DNA of 20,173 bases, from positions 1-20,173 of the forward strand of contig JAEORN010000162.1 in assembly GCA_016840825.1 (NCBI GenBank), in the 5' to 3' direction. The DNA comes from Candidatus Thorarchaeota archaeon. Its GTDB lineage: Archaea > Asgardarchaeota > Thorarchaeia > Thorarchaeales > Thorarchaeaceae. Below the pieces are notes generated by a model, which saw nothing but the letters and a program-made list of their open reading frames with translations, had not been told where the DNA came from and searched no databases. Below, piece after piece: positions 7,019 through 15,802 of this stretch. Both the position numbers and the translations under genes were made by a program. The stretch's first letter is position 1. The number at the start of each line of letters is the position of its first letter.

Positions 7019-7104
7019 AGTATATACTAAACTGTATATAAGTATTTTTGTTTATTTATTTTAATAGATAATAATCTATATAAAATATGTTGGAACACGT
7101 GTTC
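7019..7104. promoter_or_regulatory. A/T-rich promoter region with a 12-bp perfect palindrome
   Basis: The 250-bp gap between 6928 and 7177 holds a dense A/T block. A minus-strand TATA candidate at 7034-7045 faces the 6927 gene. A plus-strand candidate, CTATATAAAATA at 7076-7087, faces no recognised gene. At 7093-7104 there is a perfect palindrome, GAACACGTGTTC, with outer TGTT and AACA half-matches that extend the symmetry with small offsets. A palindrome next to a TATA box is a typical place for a dimeric repressor or activator. Confidence 0.45.
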
Positions 7105-7177
7105 TAAACATGATTGTATGAGAACCGGGAAAAGGTGTGAGAGCGACAGTAATGATAGCGATCGGAGGAGGATATTG

Positions 7178-8578
7178 CTACTCAATGATAGTGAAATAAG
7201 TTGAACATCGATTTCCATTACTATCAATTGCATCAATTCGTATCACAGTGTTTTCATCAACAGCATCAAGCAGAACTACGCCATAGGTACTATTACCCCA
7301 GAAAAGAGGATTCTCAACCAGCTCGAAATACCCACAGGAAGATATGCTCTGTATAGATACATTGACATCTTGGACAAAACCACCTGAGTCAGTAATATCG
7401 AACATCATGATAAGATCGTCAAATGCCCACTTCAAGCGAGGTTGTGATGTAAATGGAGCTACAGTATCATCGGATGTGGCATCGATGATATTCACTGTCT
7501 GTCCTCTAGGTCGTATGTTGAAAAGAATGAATTTCTCCCCGTGAGTATAGATGGTAAGTGGATTGCTAATCGTCTGCCCTCCGATTTCAACCAAAGGTGT
7601 TTCCCAATTGGCAGGAACCTCGCATTTGACAGTAACTTGTAGTGGATATCTATCAACATCATACTCAGGTGTTACCGTAAATTGAACTTGTGATGGTCCT
7701 GCACTATAATCTTGTATTGAAGTGTTCATTCGAATCTGATTATACGCCCAAGCTTCGCCCCAGGAAGTAAGCCAAGTGTCATTTCTCATTGATATCTTTT
7801 CGAGCTCTATGTCAAGCAAATCCCGTCCTTCAAGGTCGATATAGTATAGATCTGTATGACCATAGGTCTTGAAGGCACCATAGGTTTGATACCCTCGCCC
7901 ATCTCGATCAATCATCTCCAAGAATCTCTCGTATATCTTTGAAACACTAGGAATAGAATATGTGCTTTGCAACCCGGTGAGGTCCCCGATCGAGTGAAAC
8001 ACATCTCGGACATTAGCTATTGGCCAAGTTCCCAGGGTGTTGTAGCCTTCACTCTTTGTGCCACGAGCGAAATCGAACGTTTCAAGCACGATATTAGCTG
8101 CTGTATCACTTACAGAACCGAAAGGATACGCGAATGCAATTGGATCGTATCCAAGCCATGCATTCAAATCTGCAGCTCCTCCTTCGACGATCTCACGAAT
8201 ATCATCCTCGGGTATATCGAGTCCTATTGCGGTATGATTCCTACCATGTACTTCAATATCGTGACCGCGGAATAGCATACTCATCCATTGTGCTATATTT
8301 TCCTCAGTGATTCTGCTAGTGATCAAAAAGGAAGTGTGCTTCACGCCGTACTTGTCTTCGATTAAGGAAACTGGTGTATCAGTATATTGATTTCCATCAT
8401 CCCATGACATCATGAAAGCATAGGTCATATCATTCTCAAACATTGTGATATATGGCAGTTCAAGGTCCAATGGAGGCTCGTTAGAGTTCGGAGCAGAGAA
8501 AGTAACAGGTGCTACGACAATTGCGAGAAATATCGCAACTATGTAGAACGCTTCCTTTCTGTGTTCCAAATAAGACAC
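7178..8578 (-). CDS. Secreted polysaccharide deacetylase (NodB-like)
   Basis: A 466-residue exported protein. A hydrophobic signal segment spans about residues 10-28. The NodB homology domain follows, with SWDDG at 58-62 (catalytic base and metal Asp), HGRNH at 111-115 (the two metal-binding histidines) and FAYPFG at 149-154. Such enzymes remove acetyl groups from sugar polymers at the cell surface. Residues from about 300 form a beta-rich C-terminal part, possibly an Ig-like or carbohydrate-binding module, ending without a membrane anchor. The start is GTG 8578 with no clear ribosome binding site. It belongs functionally with the surface-protein, serine-hydrolase and acyltransferase genes further right, all of which act at the cell envelope. 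Confidence 0.85.
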   Translation of the reverse strand: MSYLEHRKEAFYIVAIFLAIVVAPVTFSAPNSNEPPLDLELPYITMFENDMTYAFMMSWDDGNQYTDTPVSLIEDKYGVKHTSFLITSRITEENIAQWMSMLFRGHDIEVHGRNHTAIGLDIPEDDIREIVEGGAADLNAWLGYDPIAFAYPFGSVSDTAANIVLETFDFARGTKSEGYNTLGTWPIANVRDVFHSIGDLTGLQSTYSIPSVSKIYERFLEMIDRDGRGYQTYGAFKTYGHTDLYYIDLEGRDLLDIELEKISMRNDTWLTSWGEAWAYNQIRMNTSIQDYSAGPSQVQFTVTPEYDVDRYPLQVTVKCEVPANWETPLVEIGGQTISNPLTIYTHGEKFILFNIRPRGQTVNIIDATSDDTVAPFTSQPRLKWAFDDLIMMFDITDSGGFVQDVNVSIQSISSCGYFELVENPLFWGNSTYGVVLLDAVDENTVIRIDAIDSNGNRCSTYFTIIE

Positions 8579-8660
8579 CTAAGCTTGCCAGTTGAACTAT
8601 TGCTTAAGAATTGCATGTTCAATCTAATGATACAAAATGGACCTCAGGTGGCTTTGTTGA

Positions 8661-9113
8661 CTAGAATGTACCACAAATACGCCTAATCCGTCCTATCTGA
8701 ACCATCTTGACATAGGCAAAGTATTCGAAAAGGCGGCTAACAACCTTGGACTTTGCCCGGGCTGCAATAGATAGAAAGAAGGTATATCCCTTGATTTCAT
8801 GATCCAATGCTTTATTGCAAACGAAGATTCGGGGATCACTTTCCTCCCTTGTTAAGTCGAAGGGAGTTGCATCTGGTTCATCATCTAGGAGATTCGAGTC
8901 AGATAACTCCTGCAATTCAGTACCAATACCAAACCGCATCATATCCCGTATCTTGTCCATTAGTTCAGACTCTGTATCTGCCAGCACAGTCAGGAGAGCT
9001 TTCACTTCTGGAGTCTCAACCCCCATAGCAGCCTTGTGATAGTATTGATAATGATTTGCTACCGTGGTCAAGGCTATCTTCAACATTTGAGTTACAGGAT
9101 TTGGAGAACTCAT
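8661..9113 (-). CDS. Ferritin-like helical-bundle protein, paralogue 1
   Basis: A 150-residue all-helical protein whose layout is that of rubrerythrin-type four-helix bundles: helix 1 (about 8-30), helix 2 with EVKALLTVLADTESELMDKI (about 36-55), a loop of acidic residues, helix 3 from NKALDHEIKGYTFF, and helix 4 with RLFEYFAYVKMVQI. In rubrerythrins the metal ligands come from E..H pairs in these helices; here the histidine after E is lost in both places and helix 1 lacks its Glu. It is therefore probably not a di-iron enzyme. It is clearly a paralogue of the next gene upstream (9182-9640), sharing TPEVKALL/MPEVKALL and EESDPRIF(V/I)CNKAL. Function unknown. Confidence 0.7.
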   Translation of the reverse strand: MSSPNPVTQMLKIALTTVANHYQYYHKAAMGVETPEVKALLTVLADTESELMDKIRDMMRFGIGTELQELSDSNLLDDEPDATPFDLTREESDPRIFVCNKALDHEIKGYTFFLSIAARAKSKVVSRLFEYFAYVKMVQIGRIRRICGTF

Positions 9114-9181
9114 AGGTCAGTCGTACTACCTACACAAACTTGCAGAAATGGCTTTGCATGCATTCGTCCCTGCGACTGAAT

Positions 9182-9640
9182 TCAATATGACTGGCAAATC
9201 TTACGAAGCTGATTGATCTGCTGCATCTTGAGATATGCTAGATACTCAAAGAGCCTACTGATCACCTCAGATTTAGCTTTCGTTGCAAGGTTGAGATAGA
9301 GTGTATAGGTCTTCAGTCCCTTACCCAATGCCTTGTTGCAGATGAATATGCGAGGATCGGATTCTTCTCTAAAGGGGTCGAAAGGAGTTGGATCTGGAAT
9401 CTCATCTCGATCGTCTGCACTATTGAGTTCCTCTAACTCATCGAGAATACCGGTTGCAATCATATGTTGAATCTTTGCGATCATCTTGAACTCTGAATCA
9501 GCGAGGACCAAAAGTAGTGCTTTTACCTCGGGCATCTCTGCCTGCTCAGCAGTAGAAGTGAAGAACTTGTGTTGTGATTTTGCTGTAAGCAATGCAAGCT
9601 TCAGCATAGGGTTCAATGAATCTACATCACTCAATGCCAA
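9182..9640 (-). CDS. Ferritin-like helical-bundle protein, paralogue 2
   Basis: A 152-residue protein that aligns over its whole length with the 9113-8661 gene: MLKLALLTAKSQHKFF in helix 1, MPEVKALLLVLADSE in helix 2, EESDPRIFICNKAL before helix 3, and SRLFEYLAYLKMQQI in helix 4. As in the partner, the rubrerythrin-type E..H metal ligands are mostly missing. The two genes are 68 bp apart in the same direction, so they may form a heteromeric pair that arose by tandem duplication. The start is TTG 9640 with no ribosome binding site; the alignment with the paralogue supports a start near here, and ATG 9607 is the fallback. Confidence 0.7.
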   Translation of the reverse strand: MALSDVDSLNPMLKLALLTAKSQHKFFTSTAEQAEMPEVKALLLVLADSEFKMIAKIQHMIATGILDELEELNSADDRDEIPDPTPFDPFREESDPRIFICNKALGKGLKTYTLYLNLATKAKSEVISRLFEYLAYLKMQQINQLRKICQSY

Positions 9641-9686
9641 CAGAAAATGAGATGTAAAAGCAGATGATAGCAGTTTCTGTCATGAA

Positions 9687-10394
9687 CTAAGACTTCTGAA
9701 AGGCTTCTGGATTGATGAGGTAGTCAGAAATGAGTCTATGTTCACTTGCAGACATTCTTCCTTTCAACAAAGGAAGACCGTCATCAACAAAACGAATCAA
9801 TGCATAGAGATTCATCCCTGATTTCTTTGCCGCTTCACTGGCGCCTTGTTGTCTGTCAATCAATACAGCGACATCATCACAGGTCACATCCTTTATACCT
9901 CGACTGTCAAGTTCTGCCTGAACCTGCTCTCGAGCTGTAAGTTTACTCGTTAGTCCTGTCACTAAATCATCCACAAGACATAGAGCGTCCCCTTCTTCAA
10001 GTAGCCCCTCCACAAGTGTGTGTTGACCATACTCTTGAAGCGCCTTCTTGAAGTCTTCTGAAGATTTAACTCCAGCAATTTTCCTTGTGTGAACGGCAGG
10101 CAGCTTTGACTCTATCGAAACAACTGTTGCAATAGGGACACCAGCAAATGCGATTCCTACTAGTTTGTTGACATGCGGTGCCTCTTCTTGAATCATCATA
10201 GCCATGGCCTTGCCGACCTTTGATAGTGTTTCAGGGAATGAGCTGATGAGCCTCAGCTGGATGTAGAATGGGCTCCAAAGACCAGATATTAGCTTCCATC
10301 CTTCAGGACGATCCCTTTCAGATGTTAGCAGCATTCTATTCTCATAGATTTCATTCATGATTTCCTGCTTGAGCATGTTGATATTTGGACTCAT
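9687..10394 (-). CDS. Orotate phosphoribosyltransferase-like protein
   Basis: A 235-residue type I phosphoribosyltransferase fold. The loop IAFAGVPIATVVS (81-93) corresponds to the IA.AGVPLA segment of OPRT. HTRKIAGVK (102-110) matches the catalytic lysine/arginine region, and LCLVDDLVTGLTSK (138-151) is the PRPP-binding motif. The PRPP motif is unusual: the common form is DD..TTG.S, whereas here it is DDLVTGLTS, with the glycine shifted by one. The C-terminal VLIDRQQGASEAAKKSGMN fits the OPRT pattern. It may make OMP from orotate and PRPP, or be an OPRT-like regulator or salvage enzyme. ATG 10394 has GGTGA about seven bases upstream. No other pyrimidine gene is nearby. Confidence 0.8.
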   Translation of the reverse strand: MSPNINMLKQEIMNEIYENRMLLTSERDRPEGWKLISGLWSPFYIQLRLISSFPETLSKVGKAMAMMIQEEAPHVNKLVGIAFAGVPIATVVSIESKLPAVHTRKIAGVKSSEDFKKALQEYGQHTLVEGLLEEGDALCLVDDLVTGLTSKLTAREQVQAELDSRGIKDVTCDDVAVLIDRQQGASEAAKKSGMNLYALIRFVDDGLPLLKGRMSASEHRLISDYLINPEAFQKS

Positions 10395-10539
10395 GAAGCT
10401 GTCACCCAGATGGAGTAAGAACTGAAAGGCTCTTAACTTTGACCGTGAATTTGCTCTAGGTGATCACGCATGGGACTTGAGGAAAGACGAAGACAGGACC
10501 TTGCTATTGAATGTGAGTCGACTTTCTGGGTCTTGCGTA

Positions 10540-11655
10540 TCAAGAGTCTTGCGGGAATATCTCAGGCTCAATCTTGACTCTACTACGCCGTGCAGCAGTT
10601 CCTGTGAAGATGAAAGTGAGAATTCTGTTCCGTCGAATCACAAAGAGAACAACGGGCGTAGACACAAGAACGCCTAGAGCGAAGCGCAAGGGCCAAAGAA
10701 GGTCAAAGGCAGCACCAACATCTGCAATGGACCAACCAAATAGGAACATGATTGGCGCTGTGAGGAAGAAGGTCAATGGATGGAACTCATAGATTTCCTG
10801 GGATGCGTTTCCAAGCATCACTAATCCACGACGAATATTTTCAAAGGAGTCAGCAAGGTAGCTTGCGAAAATGAAGACGATTATTGTTCCAATCGTGCCT
10901 GTTCCTAAATAGATGCAGACGCATAGCCCGATATTATCAACAGCGATGTCAGTGAATCCATTGAGCTCTGAAAGTAGGAAGAGGGCTATGATTGCCATTA
11001 CTGTAATAAGAAAGTCCTTGATCTTGGAGTTGGTCTTCCAAGCTGAGATTCCTCCTTCTTTCCGCATTTCGTTCCCAATTAGTGTGTATGTACAGGAAAT
11101 GAGAATCGCACTAATATGCCATGGAACTAATAGGGGATAGAATATCTGATTAATTACGGCTGCGAGTACTGCAAACATAGGAATGACTAGGAAGCGGATA
11201 ATTCGAGGTCTATCAGCAATCATTCGATCTAAAACAGCAAAAAGTAAGAACCCGAAATAGAGAACAGGAAGAAACCAAAGGTGGGTTGACTGGAGAGGAG
11301 GACCACTACCATAGAGAAACCAGAAAACGACCTCATTTGGGGTCAGATATGTGTCTACGATATTTGGCATAAGATAGAACAATAGCATCATGATGCTTTG
11401 TAGACAGAAATAGGGAATGAGGAATTGTCGACCTCTGCTTAGGGCAAATCGCTTCAAATCATATCGGTGTCGTTCTGATTTGTAGGTCAAACCAGCCATG
11501 ACAAAGAAGAGAGGGATAGTGAAGCTACTCAGAGTGCTTGTGATGAGATTAACAGTAGGTATGATTGAGTGGACTAAGATAACAGAGATAATACCAAGGC
11601 CTTTTGCTGCATCAATCCATTCGACACGTGTCTGGTCTGCAGCAAGCTCAGGCAT
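10540..11655 (-). CDS. Acyltransferase family 3 membrane protein
   Basis: A 371-residue integral membrane protein with about ten hydrophobic segments. The N-terminal signature RVEWIDAAKGLGIISVILVHS (about 10-30), with the family histidine in LVHS, and FTIPLFFVMAGLTY (about 45-58) are typical of acyltransferase-3 (OafA/YrhL, PF01757) proteins. These O-acylate sugars or lipids at the membrane. The C-terminal tail is short and basic. ATG 11655 lies about 40 bp downstream of a minus-strand TATA element at 11691-11703. The gene is divergent from the large surface protein gene; the promoter region between them is 159 bp. The substrate is unknown, but a sugar decorating the surface layer is plausible. 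Confidence 0.87.
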   Translation of the reverse strand: MPELAADQTRVEWIDAAKGLGIISVILVHSIIPTVNLITSTLSSFTIPLFFVMAGLTYKSERHRYDLKRFALSRGRQFLIPYFCLQSIMMLLFYLMPNIVDTYLTPNEVVFWFLYGSGPPLQSTHLWFLPVLYFGFLLFAVLDRMIADRPRIIRFLVIPMFAVLAAVINQIFYPLLVPWHISAILISCTYTLIGNEMRKEGGISAWKTNSKIKDFLITVMAIIALFLLSELNGFTDIAVDNIGLCVCIYLGTGTIGTIIVFIFASYLADSFENIRRGLVMLGNASQEIYEFHPLTFFLTAPIMFLFGWSIADVGAAFDLLWPLRFALGVLVSTPVVLFVIRRNRILTFIFTGTAARRSRVKIEPEIFPQDS

Positions 11656-11690
11656 TATCCAATCACTTCTTCTCTCTCACTGACTTTCCT

Positions 11691-11703
11691 ACCTATATAT
11701 TCA
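11691..11703 (-). promoter_or_regulatory. TATA element for the acyltransferase gene
   Basis: Read on the minus strand the stretch is GAATATATAGGT. Transcription about 25 bp downstream would begin near 11670 and give a leader of about 15 nt before ATG 11655. Confidence 0.5.
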
Positions 11704-11773
11704 CCTTCGGTGGACGCGTGTAGAGATGCTTTAATTTCACGTATCAAATTAGAACCGGTAGACAAATTACAGG

Positions 11774-11783
11774 AAATATATAG
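11774..11783 (+). promoter_or_regulatory. TATA element for the surface protein gene
   Basis: AAATATATAG lies 36 bp before ATG 11815. The expected transcription start near 11804 leaves a short leader carrying GGGGAGA at 11804-11810. This placement decides the start codon and excludes the longer reading frame that begins at 11710. Confidence 0.6.
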
Positions 11784-11814
11784 TATTCCGGTACGATTTC
11801 ATTGGGGAGATAAG

Positions 11815-14394
11815 ATGAAAATTCGCGTCACAGGAGGTCTGACTGTATTCTTAGTCATTCTTCTAGTTTTTCCTGTATTTTGTGCTACTTCAATAGATCC
11901 TCTTACAATAGCAGATATGGAAAATGGAAATTCTGATTTCGATGTTTCAGCTATTGACACTGATCGTGTGGATTGGAAGATGGACCATTTTGAGAATCAA
12001 GGCTTCGAGGTTTGGACGGATGAATACACACCTGAAGTGGATTCAATGGACAGAACAACGGAACGCTACCGTTGGTACGCCACTTCACCGTGGCCAGTCA
12101 ATGAAGGAAGTCAATCCTTTGGTATGCAAGCACGAGCCATAAATACGGTATATGAGTCCATAGCAGAACTCCAGAGATCTAGTGGCTGGGTTAGCAAATC
12201 AAATGTGGTCAATCTAACAATGAGCTTTGATTGGTATATTGATGAGCTCCCTGACCCAATAGGAAATGACACCTTAGTGCTAAGTATTGAATTCTCGGGT
12301 CCACGATATTTGGTCTACCACCTAGGAAGTGAACCAACATCAGCGACCAATACAAGCTCTGAGGGCAATTTCCTCATTGAGGGTGTATCCGATACATGGC
12401 ATTATTTTGACCGTAATCTCACAGAGGATTACTTTGATGTGTTCAGCTCCTATCCGACAGAATTCATGCTCTTTCAACTCAGGCTCATAAGCCGAACTAC
12501 AGAATACTCCAGAATCTTTCTTGATGATTTATGGTTGGTAAATGGAACAGTAATAATCGGTGGTTCGACCGAGAATGGGAACTTCAATGCTATTGCTACA
12601 TGGGATACCACTCCGAACTATAGTCCTTCTGATGTGTCGAGATGCAGCGATCGTCAAGAAGGTGATTGGAGCTACAATGCGACTTCTATATCTAACGGGA
12701 ATGCAAGCTATACGTATTTCCGATCCTATCCAGACAAGGTTGCATCTGCCCTCAATCCGGATATCTTCACATTCCAGTGGAAGATGAATGACTTTGGTAC
12801 AGGTGATACTTACAACTATGCATACATTTCTGTTTCGACGTATAATAGCACCGGCTTCTCGATGAGCGTGAGGTACAGGATTTGTGGAACGCCCATGTCC
12901 ATATTCGGAAATAGCATAGCCATTAATGTGCCAGGATACGAAACCACAGGACAGTGGTACTCGTTCAACACCAGTATTTGGGAGGACTTGTCAGGTACCT
13001 TCACCTTCTCTGATTTGTTAATTGATAGGATTGAGTTTCGAGTGGCAACTAGAGGAGCAGGCGAACGAATTAGCATACTCTTGGATAATCTTACTCTGAC
13101 GATGGCTAGATTGAATGATATGGGATATGAGCAGATAGGAGATATCGGAGACGAAATCTATGCCTGGAGCCCACTAAATGGGCCCTTTCCCGAGATGACT
13201 CTAACAGATGATGCCTACAGTGGTCTTTATGCTGCGAACATCACCGTAGAGGATGGAAATACATTCGGAGAAGACCAAGATTTCGAAAATCTGTATGTAA
13301 ACGATGCAACGGACCTATGGTTGGATCTATATTGGAAACTGCAAGAGTACTCGAATCTTGCGTTCGAAGAGGTGTATTTGGAGCTAGATTTTGCTGATTC
13401 GAATTCATTCGGGTACATATTCGCAAATGGTAGTACGGTAAACACTGGTAATGGATTTGAGAAGTTCATTCTTCTATCAGACGTGAACTCAGTTGGTATA
13501 TGGTACAGCTTTAAGAGAAACATTTTCGATGACTATGTTGAGCTGTTTTCTACTGAACCGGACACAGAATTGGAACGTATTCACCTTGTGGTCTATTCGC
13601 AGTCAGGAGGGCGAATCGAGTTCCTACTTGATGATGTCTATCTATACACAGACCCTGCACCGGAGATAAGCAATGAGGCTCAGTTCCCATCAGTTCCAGA
13701 GGGGAATGAAGAGGTCATTGTGACAGCGGATGTGTTTGATCCCAGTCTTGATGTAGTGCTACTGCACTATCAGGTGAATTCGGGAAGTTGGATTGATATC
13801 GAGATGGTCCATGATTCAGGAGATACATTCAATGCGACTATACCCGGTCAATCCTACGACTCAGAAGTACGGTACTATGTCATTGCCAACGACACATTTG
13901 GCCAGATAGCAACAGGAGTTGAATTTGTCTATTCTACAGTGGATACTGAGGACCCCGTGGTTACTATCTCATCACCAGCAAATGAATCCGTCTGCAGTGG
14001 CGATGTGAGTATCTCGATACAGGCGAGTGATTCTGCATCAGGTATTCAAAGAGTTGAGCTCTACATAGATGGAGATTTGACGCTCAATGATACCTCAGCG
14101 CCTTATTCCTATAGCTGGGATACAACCGAGTTTGAGAATGGTACTCATATCATTTTGGCAATTGGATACGATGATGCAGGGCATAATACGACTGCCAAGC
14201 ATGTAGTAACTGTCGAGAATGCCGCTACAACTCCAACAACCACCACATCAACTTCAACTACAGATACAGGTACGACAGATGTGCCTCCACCTCCAGAGAT
14301 GATGCTATTGGTCGTTGTAGCCGGAGTGATAGGAGTTGTCGTCGTCATCCTTGTATACATGATGGTCATACGGCCAAGAGCACAAGGAACTTAG
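11815..14394 (+). CDS. Large membrane-anchored surface protein with three tandem beta-sandwich repeats
   Basis: An 859-residue exported protein. It has a signal peptide (about 1-25), then three diverged repeats of roughly 190 residues. Each repeat ends with a similar strand (FLDDLWL near 235, ILLDNLTL near 421, FLLDDVYL near 602) and contains a W-Y/H-Y-F motif before a short acidic helix (WHYFDRNLTED, WYSFNTSIWED, WYSFKRNIFDD). These look like jelly-roll carbohydrate-binding or concanavalin-like modules. Two Ig/Fn3-like domains follow at about 615-702 and 708-800, then a Thr-rich linker (804-823) likely to be glycosylated and a final membrane helix (about 829-852) with a short basic tail. Many N-x-S/T sequons are present. 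The start, at GGGGAGA plus ATG, fits the signal peptide. It is probably an adhesin or S-layer-associated protein. Confidence 0.85.
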   Translation: MKIRVTGGLTVFLVILLVFPVFCATSIDPLTIADMENGNSDFDVSAIDTDRVDWKMDHFENQGFEVWTDEYTPEVDSMDRTTERYRWYATSPWPVNEGSQSFGMQARAINTVYESIAELQRSSGWVSKSNVVNLTMSFDWYIDELPDPIGNDTLVLSIEFSGPRYLVYHLGSEPTSATNTSSEGNFLIEGVSDTWHYFDRNLTEDYFDVFSSYPTEFMLFQLRLISRTTEYSRIFLDDLWLVNGTVIIGGSTENGNFNAIATWDTTPNYSPSDVSRCSDRQEGDWSYNATSISNGNASYTYFRSYPDKVASALNPDIFTFQWKMNDFGTGDTYNYAYISVSTYNSTGFSMSVRYRICGTPMSIFGNSIAINVPGYETTGQWYSFNTSIWEDLSGTFTFSDLLIDRIEFRVATRGAGERISILLDNLTLTMARLNDMGYEQIGDIGDEIYAWSPLNGPFPEMTLTDDAYSGLYAANITVEDGNTFGEDQDFENLYVNDATDLWLDLYWKLQEYSNLAFEEVYLELDFADSNSFGYIFANGSTVNTGNGFEKFILLSDVNSVGIWYSFKRNIFDDYVELFSTEPDTELERIHLVVYSQSGGRIEFLLDDVYLYTDPAPEISNEAQFPSVPEGNEEVIVTADVFDPSLDVVLLHYQVNSGSWIDIEMVHDSGDTFNATIPGQSYDSEVRYYVIANDTFGQIATGVEFVYSTVDTEDPVVTISSPANESVCSGDVSISIQASDSASGIQRVELYIDGDLTLNDTSAPYSYSWDTTEFENGTHIILAIGYDDAGHNTTAKHVVTVENAATTPTTTTSTSTTDTGTTDVPPPPEMMLLVVVAGVIGVVVVILVYMMVIRPRAQGT

Positions 14395-14410
14395 TCTAAG
14401 TGTTGCTCTG

Positions 14411-15688
14411 TCAACGTGATAGAGCAACCTTCCTCTTTCTGTGGAATATAACGAATACTCCAATGATAGCCACTCCTGAAATGAGTATTACAGGAACTAA
14501 TAGATCGCCCAGTATGGTTGTTTGAGGTGAGTCAGGTCCGACAGAAATTGATTGCAGGATATAGTCATTATACAAGTCAAATTCGGGATCATAATCCAAG
14601 TCACCAACTCTCGCTGTGAAGACCACTACCAAGTCCAGCTCACGAGACACGATAATCTTCTGTCCCATTCGACCACAGGCCATGAAGGTAATCATGTCAG
14701 GCGCTAGCCACCATTGCCAGCCATAACCTGCATAGTCTGGAGGAAAGTAGAGATCGGTGAAATGAGCGGTGGTCGCATTTGTGACATATTCTGATGGAAG
14801 GATTTGCGTCCCATTCCACGTACCGTTATTGAGATAGAGAAACCCAAGCTTTGCCATATCATGCGGGTTAGCTCTAAAGCCACCCTGTGAATTATACCAT
14901 CCTCCAGGATAGGTATACCATGTAGTATAGCCAAAACCTAATGGTTCGAAAAGGAACTCCTCTGCAAAACTGTCAGTCGTATATCCTGGAATTTGCTGGA
15001 TTATCGCTCCAAGAAGTGTTGCGACTCCGCCACTATACAAGAACTCCTCCCCAGGGTCGTGTTCCATTGGTTTGTCGAGGACGTACTGGATGACATCAGA
15101 GCTTGCCATCATTCCTCCTATATCGTTGACGTCAGGATCAGTGTATGGAAGTGAGGATTCATCCCATTCAAAACCAGCACTCATGGTAAGAAGATTCTCT
15201 ATGGTGATGTCACTCTTTCTCGAGTCGGGATTCGCAGGAGTATACTCAGGGAAGAGATCAAGCACATGCTCGTTGATACTCTCGATATATCCCTGTTGAA
15301 GTGCTATTCCAATGAGAGTTGATGTGAAGCTCTTCGTTACGGAATGCATGTCATGCATTCGCGTTGGATTGTAAAGTCCAGAAGGATACGATTCGAAGAT
15401 AGCATACCCATTTCGGATAATGAAGACCGAGTCTATGGGATAGTCATGCTCTTCAATGTAGGCAATCATGTTGTCGAGTGTTCTAGCACTCATTCCCTCC
15501 TCTGCAGGAGTTCTGTTTTGCCAGCCAAATGTTGGCCAATAGTCAGGAGTCGAATTGTCATCCTGAGATGCAGAGAAGGCATCGTTGATAGGTGATAGAT
15601 GACTGATTGATACCTGACTTGATATTGTTATCGAGGATGATAGTGTGAGAATCAAGACAAGTGCTAGACAATAATACCTCTCTTTCAT
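14411..15688 (-). CDS. Membrane-anchored serine hydrolase, beta-lactamase class C family
   Basis: A 425-residue exported protein. The signal peptide (about 5-25) is followed by a serine beta-lactamase-like domain with the nucleophile motif SVTK (Ser116, Lys119) in HSVTKSFTS, and YSG at 218-220 in place of the Y-x-N motif. GRMGQ at 339-343 lies where class C relatives carry H-x-G, so the third motif is altered. A membrane helix at about 395-415 with a basic tail anchors it. Family members are peptidases, esterases or amidases; archaea lack murein, so a lactamase role is unlikely. The gene converges on the surface protein gene with 16 bp between stops. A minus-strand TATA element at 15731-15740 fits start ATG 15688. 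Confidence 0.88.
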   Translation of the reverse strand: MKERYYCLALVLILTLSSSITISSQVSISHLSPINDAFSASQDDNSTPDYWPTFGWQNRTPAEEGMSARTLDNMIAYIEEHDYPIDSVFIIRNGYAIFESYPSGLYNPTRMHDMHSVTKSFTSTLIGIALQQGYIESINEHVLDLFPEYTPANPDSRKSDITIENLLTMSAGFEWDESSLPYTDPDVNDIGGMMASSDVIQYVLDKPMEHDPGEEFLYSGGVATLLGAIIQQIPGYTTDSFAEEFLFEPLGFGYTTWYTYPGGWYNSQGGFRANPHDMAKLGFLYLNNGTWNGTQILPSEYVTNATTAHFTDLYFPPDYAGYGWQWWLAPDMITFMACGRMGQKIIVSRELDLVVVFTARVGDLDYDPEFDLYNDYILQSISVGPDSPQTTILGDLLVPVILISGVAIIGVFVIFHRKRKVALSR

Positions 15689-15730
15689 GATGCCAACATC
15701 CTACGACTGAAGTTAGTGGCACTCAGATTG

Positions 15731-15740
15731 TCTATAAAGA
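15731..15740 (-). promoter_or_regulatory. TATA element for the serine hydrolase gene
   Basis: On the minus strand it reads TCTTTATAGA. It is centred about 47 bp before ATG 15688, so the leader would be around 20 nt. Confidence 0.45.
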
Positions 15741-15802
15741 CAGGGTATCAACGCAATCCCAGTCGGATGTGGTTCAAAGGGTACCGTGACTACGTGGTAA
15801 CC

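Noticed and set aside
7118..7204. Plus-strand 28-codon reading frame after the 7076 TATA element
   Set aside because: There is no ribosome binding site close to its ATG and it is antisense to the deacetylase 3' end. An RNA is possible but a peptide is not supported.
7027..7236. Minus-strand 69-residue reading frame
   Set aside because: It has low-complexity Leu/Ser composition, overlaps the A/T-rich promoter block and the end of the deacetylase gene, and resembles no protein.
10477..10677. Plus-strand 66-residue reading frame
   Set aside because: It mostly lies antisense to the acyltransferase-3 gene, and its sequence is charged and non-globular with no ribosome binding site.
11710..11814. 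N-terminal 35-residue extension of the large surface protein reading frame
   Set aside because: It crosses the TATA element at 11774 and would bury the signal peptide. ATG 11815 has a strong ribosome binding site and begins the signal peptide.
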